Origin: Chloroflexota bacterium
GTDB lineage: Bacteria; Chloroflexota; Anaerolineae; Caldilineales; Caldilineaceae
Reading direction: 5' to 3'
NCBI GenBank assembly: GCA_003577365.1
Contig: QEUY01000244.1
Location: forward strand, 1-6,193
Length of the DNA: 6,193 nt
In this document: positions 1 through 6,193 of the stretch, one piece after another
Position numbering within the stretch: the stretch's first letter is position 1
Layout of the letters: every line of letters begins with the position of its first letter
The notes under the pieces: generated by a model
What the model saw: the letters and a program-made list of their open reading frames with translations, nothing else
What the model was told of the DNA's origin: nothing
Database searches by the model: none
Made by a program: the position numbers and the translations under genes

Positions 1-561
1 GCCATTGTCATAGCCATTGCCGTCCTTGCCCCCGCCGTTGCCGTTCTCGTCCCCATTGCTCCACTCGACTGAACCATACATTCTGGGGTCACGCTCACAG
101 CCGTTGCCATAGCCATTGTCCCAGCCGTTTTCGCCCCCATCATACATTCTGGGGTCAAACTCACAGCCGTAATCCTGGCCATAGCCATTGTCGCGGCCAT
201 AGCCATTGTCGCGGCCATAGCCATTGTCGCGACCATAACCGTTGTCGCGACCGTAGCCGTTGTCATAGCCATCTGCAAAGCGGTCGGGGATGCATAGCTG
301 CTGGTGTTCCTGGATGAAGTCCACATCGTCGAGATCGTTCGCCTCCGCCAACTCTTCCACAGAGAGCCCGAAGTGGGAGGCAATCTGGGTCAATGTCTGG
401 CCGGCAAGGACGCGATGGAAATACGGGCAGTCGCCATTGTCACTACTAGCGCGGACAAACCTAGGGGTGGCAGTGCTCAACAAGGTAAGGATCAACAGCG
501 TGCTCAGAACGGTGTGGCCCAGTCGCACCATGATTGACCGGCGTGGCAAAAAGCAGTCCAT
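1..561 (-). CDS. Exported LysM-domain protein with Asn/Gly/Tyr/Asp-rich repeat tail (partial, C-terminus beyond left edge)
   Basis: Reading leftward from ATG at 561, the frame stays open for 187 codons to the window edge, so the gene is 3'-truncated. Residues 1-38 look like a signal peptide: RR at 7-8, a hydrophobic stretch around 17-31, and a possible cleavage after VRA (38). Residues 45-92 form one LysM domain, a peptidoglycan/chitin-type glycan binder: CPYFHRVLAGQTLTQIASHFG, then EELAEAND, then LCIP. C45 and C90 bracket it and could form a disulfide, as in LysM proteins I recall from Chloroflexota. Residues 101-130 are five hexapeptide units of the form NGYGRD (the last is NGYGQD). After that come two copies of GCExDPRMY (132-140 and 154-162) and further N/G/D-rich sequence. 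The start at 561 is chosen because AAGGAG lies 7 bases upstream; an in-frame ATG at 531 (residue 11) is the alternative. No catalytic domain is visible. The likely role is cell-wall binding or an envelope structural protein, but the missing C-terminus could carry another domain. No clear promoter was found upstream. Confidence 0.9.
   Translation of the reverse strand, partial: MDCFLPRRSIMVRLGHTVLSTLLILTLLSTATPRFVRASSDNGDCPYFHRVLAGQTLTQIASHFGLSVEELAEANDLDDVDFIQEHQQLCIPDRFADGYDNGYGRDNGYGRDNGYGRDNGYGRDNGYGQDYGCEFDPRMYDGGENGWDNGYGNGCERDPRMYGSVEWSNGDENGNGGGKDGNGYDNG
75..170 (-). repeat. Duplicated 30-bp module coding for GCExDPRMY
   Basis: Positions 75-104 and 141-170 match at 28 of 30 bases. On the minus strand both encode a GCE-x-DPRMY peptide, with F in one copy and R in the other. 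Each copy brings one cysteine (C133, C155). The copies are separated by an N/G/D/W-rich stretch. This looks like a recent internal duplication in the LysM protein's tail. Confidence 0.85.
172..261 (-). repeat. Five 18-bp tandem repeats coding for NGYGRD
   Basis: Five consecutive 18-base units on the minus strand (261-244, 243-226, 225-208, 207-190, 189-172) encode NGYGRD four times and NGYGQD once. Units three and four are identical in DNA. Units one and two differ from them only at synonymous third positions (AAC/AAT, GGC/GGT, TAC/TAT). The array lies wholly inside the LysM gene and keeps its frame. There are no spacers, so it is a coding minisatellite and not a CRISPR array. Confidence 0.92.
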
Positions 562-881
562 GCAAAGTCTCCTTCTCTAGTTTTGAACACGTCAATTCCA
601 AGGAGAATGACCAGCCGAGACCAGAGGAAACACAGCAGATCTCGTGCACGCAATTTGAGTGATGCGAGTGCGATGAAAGGCACGATGCGAGGTAGCTTAC
701 GATCTTTCATGACGAAATCGCGTCGAAAAAAGAACGCTCAAATTGGGCGAATCTGCTAGCGATCGCGTCACAGCCCGTGCGGAGAAGGGCACGCAGTTGC
801 ATAGTGTGGAGCTGAGCACAGGGCGCTGTGCCGCGCGATGTCATGGGGCCGGGGGCAAACATGATGGATATACCCAGCGTT
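562..881. other. Divergent intergenic region, no gene seen
   Basis: This stretch separates the leftward LysM gene from the rightward Tricorn gene. It contains the LysM ribosome binding site at its left end. A small perfect hairpin lies at 816-831 (GCACAG, loop GGCG, CTGTGC), about 50 bases before the Tricorn -35 box; it could be a regulator site but could equally be chance. Short open frames here lack a ribosome binding site or run into the LysM start, so I do not call them. I could not pick out a convincing leftward promoter for the LysM gene. Confidence 0.6.
569..574 (-). promoter_or_regulatory. Ribosome binding site of the LysM gene
   Basis: The minus strand reads AAGGAG followed by seven bases and then ATG at 561. 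This is a near-consensus Shine-Dalgarno at ideal spacing. It decides the start in favour of 561 over the in-frame ATG at 531. Confidence 0.85.
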
Positions 882-911
882 TTGACCGCGCCCGCCGCGC
901 CGCGCTATACT
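882..911 (+). promoter_or_regulatory. Sigma70-type promoter of the Tricorn gene
   Basis: TTGACC (882-887) and TATACT (906-911) are each one base from the -35 and -10 consensus and are separated by 18 bases. Transcription would start near 918, giving a leader of about 35 bases before the ATG at 953. It is the best promoter match I found in the window. Confidence 0.75.
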
Positions 912-939
912 AGGAGATTGCTTCTGACACTGACGAAAT

Positions 940-944
940 AGGTG
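940..944 (+). promoter_or_regulatory. Ribosome binding site favouring the ATG at 953
   Basis: AGGTG sits eight bases before the ATG at 953. An in-frame GTG begins at 944 and would overlap this motif; it has no good Shine-Dalgarno of its own. The ATG is therefore the preferred start, only three codons shorter. Confidence 0.6.
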
Positions 945-952
945 TGACCTTC

Positions 953-4735
<3,783 letters not shown>

Positions 4736-4771
4736 CCACGCCCTGCGGATTTCTCGATTTTTGTCCACACG

Positions 4772-4803
4772 CCACCCGCGCCGCCCGCGCGGGTGGTTTT
4801 TTT
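4772..4803 (+). terminator. Rho-independent terminator after the Tricorn gene
   Basis: A perfect 10-bp GC-rich stem (CCACCCGCGC at 4772-4781, GCGCGGGTGG at 4787-4796) with a 5-base loop is followed at once by seven T (4797-4803). It begins 36 bases after the Tricorn stop codon. There is no T-tract for the other strand, so it acts rightward only. Confidence 0.92.
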
Positions 4804-5165
4804 GTGTCTACGACATTTGACCGATCTCATCCCGCTCTGGGCCACGCCTTGCTGGGCGCGCTACTCTGAGCCTTTGGGGGGTGGCGAGTGAGAGAGCACG
4901 ACGAACGTCGTAGTGCGCTTCCTGCATCTGACGGTGGGCAGCGGTGTGGTTGCCGAGTAGTCTAGACATAGACGGGAATGGGAGGAAATAGGGCCGGATG
5001 TGGCGCTGCCGGTTGTCACGCAGCCGGCGGTTTTCCGACGGCCGTGTACTGACTGCGCTACGCCCCGAAGTTGTAGCGAAGCTTACAAGAAAGCGACGGG
5101 TAAGCACCCAACTTCGCCCCCTTCCCGATGGTAGGCTGCAATGGCCTATGTTTACACTACCGAGT
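4804..5165. other. Intergenic region between Tricorn and CAP genes, no gene seen
   Basis: About 370 bases with no open frame that looks like a real protein; frames crossing it on either strand are Arg/Ser/Pro-rich shadows that run into the CAP gene. It holds an imperfect inverted repeat around 4897-4915 (ACGACG AA CGTCGT at its core) and a weak hairpin GCCGG/CCGGC (5008-5012 and 5024-5028) followed by TTTT at 5031-5034. A possible -10 box, TACACT at 5153-5158, lies just before the CAP gene but has no convincing -35. I recognise no RNA gene here, but a small RNA cannot be excluded. Confidence 0.5.
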
Positions 5166-5169
5166 GGAG
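5166..5169 (+). promoter_or_regulatory. Ribosome binding site favouring the CAP start at 5176
   Basis: GGAG lies six bases before the ATG at 5176. The in-frame ATG at 5128 lacks such a motif. Downstream in-frame GTGs (5239, 5251, 5299) are possible alternatives, and the one at 5299 also has GGAG just ahead of it (5291-5294), at tight 4-base spacing. Confidence 0.5.
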
Positions 5170-5175
5170 ATCGCG

Positions 5176-5883
5176 ATGACGAAAGGTTTTTTGTTGCGGG
5201 CCAGTTGCCCTCGGCCCGCAACCTGGGGTCGCCCCCCTGTGGCCCATGGCGTGTTGGCGCACAGCTTGCCCTACACACAGCCGGTTCTCTGGAGCGCAGT
5301 GCGCCTGCTGCTCTTGCTGTCGGCGCTCTGGCTGTTGGCGATGGCCGTAGCCCCCAGCGTACAGGCGGCCAACGTCTTTCTGCCGCTGCTGCAGAGCGGC
5401 GAGATCGTCGCTGGGGGGGGCAGCGACCTGACGTGCAACATGAGCGAGACGGAGTTGGGGTTGGCCGCGATTCTGGCTTCGCACCCGCAGCAGGCTCGTG
5501 AGCGTATGGTCTGCGACCCAATCTTGGCGCGCGTGGCGCGTGAGCGCGCCGCGGACATGGCGGCGCGCGGCTATTTTGACCACGTCAACCCCGATGGGTT
5601 TGGCCCCAATTACTTGGTACGCCAGGCCGGCTATGCCCTGCCCGATATGTATGGCGATGACCCGCGCATCAATATGGTCGAGTCTATCGCCGGGGGCTTT
5701 GGGTTAAACGGCGGCGGTGACGCATGGGCGGTGTGGGAAAACTCCGATGCCCACCGCACCCATCTCTTGGGCCTTAACTGGTTCACCGCCGGCCAAGAGC
5801 GTTTCGGCATCGGCCATGTCCAGGTCGAAGGCAGCCCCTTCACCAATTACTGGGTCTTTATCTCGGCCCATCCACCGCAGTAG
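5176..5883 (+). CDS. Secreted CAP/SCP-domain (PR-1-like) protein
   Basis: 235 residues from the ATG at 5176. A long N-terminal stretch precedes a hydrophobic core (residues 44-59, LLLLLSALWLLAMAVA); signal peptidase would cut near SVQA|A (64/65), so the mature protein is secreted or surface-associated. NVFLPLL follows directly. Residues about 92-235 form a CAP domain: HPQQARERMVCDP, the helix with ADMAARGYFDH, NPDGFGPNYL, MVESIAGG, WENSDAHRTHLLG, and NYWVFISAHP at the end. The conserved CAP cavity residues are visible: H136, E169, E188 and H193. C87 and C113 could pair. Bacterial CAP proteins of this type have no agreed enzymatic role; metal or lipid/sterol-type binding and wall association have been suggested for relatives. 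The start is uncertain: GTG at 5299 would give a textbook short signal peptide (RLLLLLSALW...) and leave a strong hairpin (5193-5222) in the leader. The gene stands alone between a terminator upstream and a hairpin downstream. Confidence 0.9.
   Translation: MTKGFLLRASCPRPATWGRPPVAHGVLAHSLPYTQPVLWSAVRLLLLLSALWLLAMAVAPSVQAANVFLPLLQSGEIVAGGGSDLTCNMSETELGLAAILASHPQQARERMVCDPILARVARERAADMAARGYFDHVNPDGFGPNYLVRQAGYALPDMYGDDPRINMVESIAGGFGLNGGGDAWAVWENSDAHRTHLLGLNWFTAGQERFGIGHVQVEGSPFTNYWVFISAHPPQ
5193..5222 (+). promoter_or_regulatory. Strong hairpin at the 5' end of the CAP gene
   Basis: GTTGCGGGCC (5193-5202) and GGCCCGCAAC (5213-5222) pair perfectly over 10 bases with a 10-base loop. It begins 17 bases after the ATG at 5176. 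There is no T-tract after it, so it is not a typical terminator. It could restrain translation, or it could sit in an untranslated leader if the true start is a downstream GTG. The structure is certain as a sequence pattern; the function is a guess. Confidence 0.45.
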
Positions 5884-5936
5884 CCCTCTCTTGCGGCTTA
5901 GCCGCGCACAGTGTGCAGACAGGTCAATCGTTTGGC

Positions 5937-5971
5937 AACCAGGGGCAGCCGCCGGCCGCCCCTGGTTGTTT
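5937..5971 (+). terminator. Terminator-like hairpin after the CAP gene
   Basis: AACCAGGGGC (5937-5946) pairs perfectly with GCCCCTGGTT (5958-5967). The loop can fold further, after one A-C mismatch, through GCC/GGC. Only a weak T-tract follows (TT G TTT). It starts 53 bases after the CAP stop codon and is a likely but not ideal terminator. Confidence 0.6.
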
Positions 5972-6015
5972 GTGATGCTGTTGATTGCTTGATCGCGCAA
6001 GGATGTACGTAGGGT

Positions 6016-6033
6016 GCGGCCCTCCGTGGCCGC
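6016..6033. repeat. Small REP-like hairpin A
   Basis: GCGGCC, loop CTCCGT, GGCCGC: a 6-bp stem. It lies just before a second hairpin with almost the same loop (CCCCGT), and the two cores (6017-6032 and 6048-6063) can be aligned base for base. It may belong to an intergenic palindromic repeat family. Confidence 0.5.
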
Positions 6034-6039
6034 CCGCAA

Positions 6040-6077
6040 CATACAGACAGGCCCCCGTGCCTGTCTGTATGATTTTT
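6040..6077 (+). terminator. Long-stem intrinsic terminator (hairpin B)
   Basis: CATACAGACAGGC (6040-6052) pairs perfectly with GCCTGTCTGTATG (6059-6071) over 13 bases around a 6-base loop CCCCGT. It is followed by ATTTTT (6072-6077), which makes a plausible rightward terminator. It lies 156 bases after the CAP stop, beyond another hairpin. It could be a backup terminator for the CAP transcript, the end of an unseen small RNA, or a palindromic repeat unit that happens to be followed by T. Confidence 0.65.
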
Positions 6078-6193
6078 AAGACGGAGCATGATACGGATGG
6101 GCACACCGCACCGGAAAATGCGCCCGAAATGTGGAATTTAGCGGACGTTTCAACGTTGCGATTTGTTGTACAATTATAGTGCAGCGTAATCCC

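Larger units (their letters stand above)
5884..6193. other. Intergenic region right of the CAP gene, no gene seen
   Basis: 310 bases to the window edge. Besides the hairpins listed separately, it has two small adjacent palindromes at about 5892-5917 (GCGGC TTA GCCGC, then GCACAGTGTGC). From about 6120 the sequence becomes AT-richer. At the right end TTGTACAA (6166-6173) is a perfect palindrome overlapping TACAAT (6169-6174) and TATAGT (6175-6180), with a perfect TATAAT on the minus strand (6173-6178). These may be the -10 region of the next gene, but no good -35 is visible for the plus strand, and that for the minus strand would lie outside the window. Confidence 0.4.

Noticed and set aside
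172..261. CRISPR-like short tandem repeats
   Set aside because: Units are 18 bases, directly abutting with no spacers, and in frame with a coding sequence.
290..580. Plus-strand open frames opposite the LysM gene
   Set aside because: They are antisense to a gene with a signal peptide, LysM domain and good ribosome binding site, and their translations are Ser/Arg/Trp-rich with no family likeness.
504..710. Minus-strand open frame of 68 codons with a hydrophobic middle
   Set aside because: No ribosome binding site, and it overlaps the start and Shine-Dalgarno of the well-supported LysM gene in another frame.
651..745. 9-base inverted repeat CAATTTGAG / CTCAAATTG
   Set aside because: The arms are 77 bases apart and a match of this length is not unlikely by chance in a region of this size; nothing else supports it.
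759..766. GCGATCGC palindrome, the cyanobacterial HIP1 octamer
   Set aside because: Only this copy was noticed, and the genes do not look cyanobacterial.
944..952. GTG at 944 as the Tricorn start
   Set aside because: It overlaps the AGGTG motif that serves the ATG at 953 and has no good ribosome binding site of its own; the difference is only three residues.
4998..5501. Plus-strand open frame of 167 codons with a GGAGG 12 bases upstream
   Set aside because: Spacing is too long, the product is Arg-rich with no recognisable domain, and most of it overlaps the CAP gene in another frame.
4808..5521. Minus-strand open frame of 237 codons covering the gap and the CAP gene's 5' half
   Set aside because: Arg/Pro/Ser-rich, no domain, and largely antisense to the CAP gene.
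5985..6179. Plus-strand open frame of 64 codons
   Set aside because: It runs through two hairpins including the 13-bp terminator-like stem, so it is not plausible as coding sequence.

Overview
The window is GC-rich, its codons prefer G/C in the third position, and it carries three protein genes. All three product types are familiar from Chloroflexota: a LysM domain framed by two cysteines, a bacterial Tricorn peptidase, and a secreted CAP protein of the 'HPQQ...HVNPDGFGPNYL' type with a 'NVFLPLL' stretch just after the signal peptide. An Anaerolineae/Caldilineae-like bacterium is my best guess. This rests on remembered family resemblance, not on a search.

Layout. (1) Positions 1-561, minus strand: the 5' part of a gene for an exported LysM protein. 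It runs off the left edge after 187 codons and ends in Asn/Gly/Tyr/Asp-rich repeats. (2) Positions 562-952: a divergent intergenic region with a good sigma70-type promoter (882-911) firing rightward. (3) Positions 953-4735, plus strand: a full Tricorn core protease homologue. All catalytic residues are present, and it is enlarged by an 82-residue acidic insert (51 Asp/Glu) and a second Ala/Pro/Gly-rich insert. (4) Positions 4772-4803: a strong intrinsic terminator, then about 370 bases with no convincing gene. (5) Positions 5176-5883, plus strand: a secreted CAP/SCP-domain protein with an uncertain start and a 10-bp perfect hairpin near its 5' end. (6) Positions 5884-6193: a terminator-like hairpin, then a pair of neighbouring hairpins with matching loops (the second followed by a T-tract), then an AT-richer end that may hold the promoter of the next gene.

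The genes do not look like an operon. The first two are divergent, and the second and third are separated by a strong terminator and a long gap. The LysM and CAP proteins are predicted to act outside the membrane. The Tricorn homologue has no signal peptide and should work in the cytoplasm, trimming oligopeptides left by upstream proteases. I found no clear new defence or mobile system. The most unusual items are the acidic insert in the Tricorn propeller, the repeat tail of the LysM protein, and the paired hairpins with compensatory stem changes.
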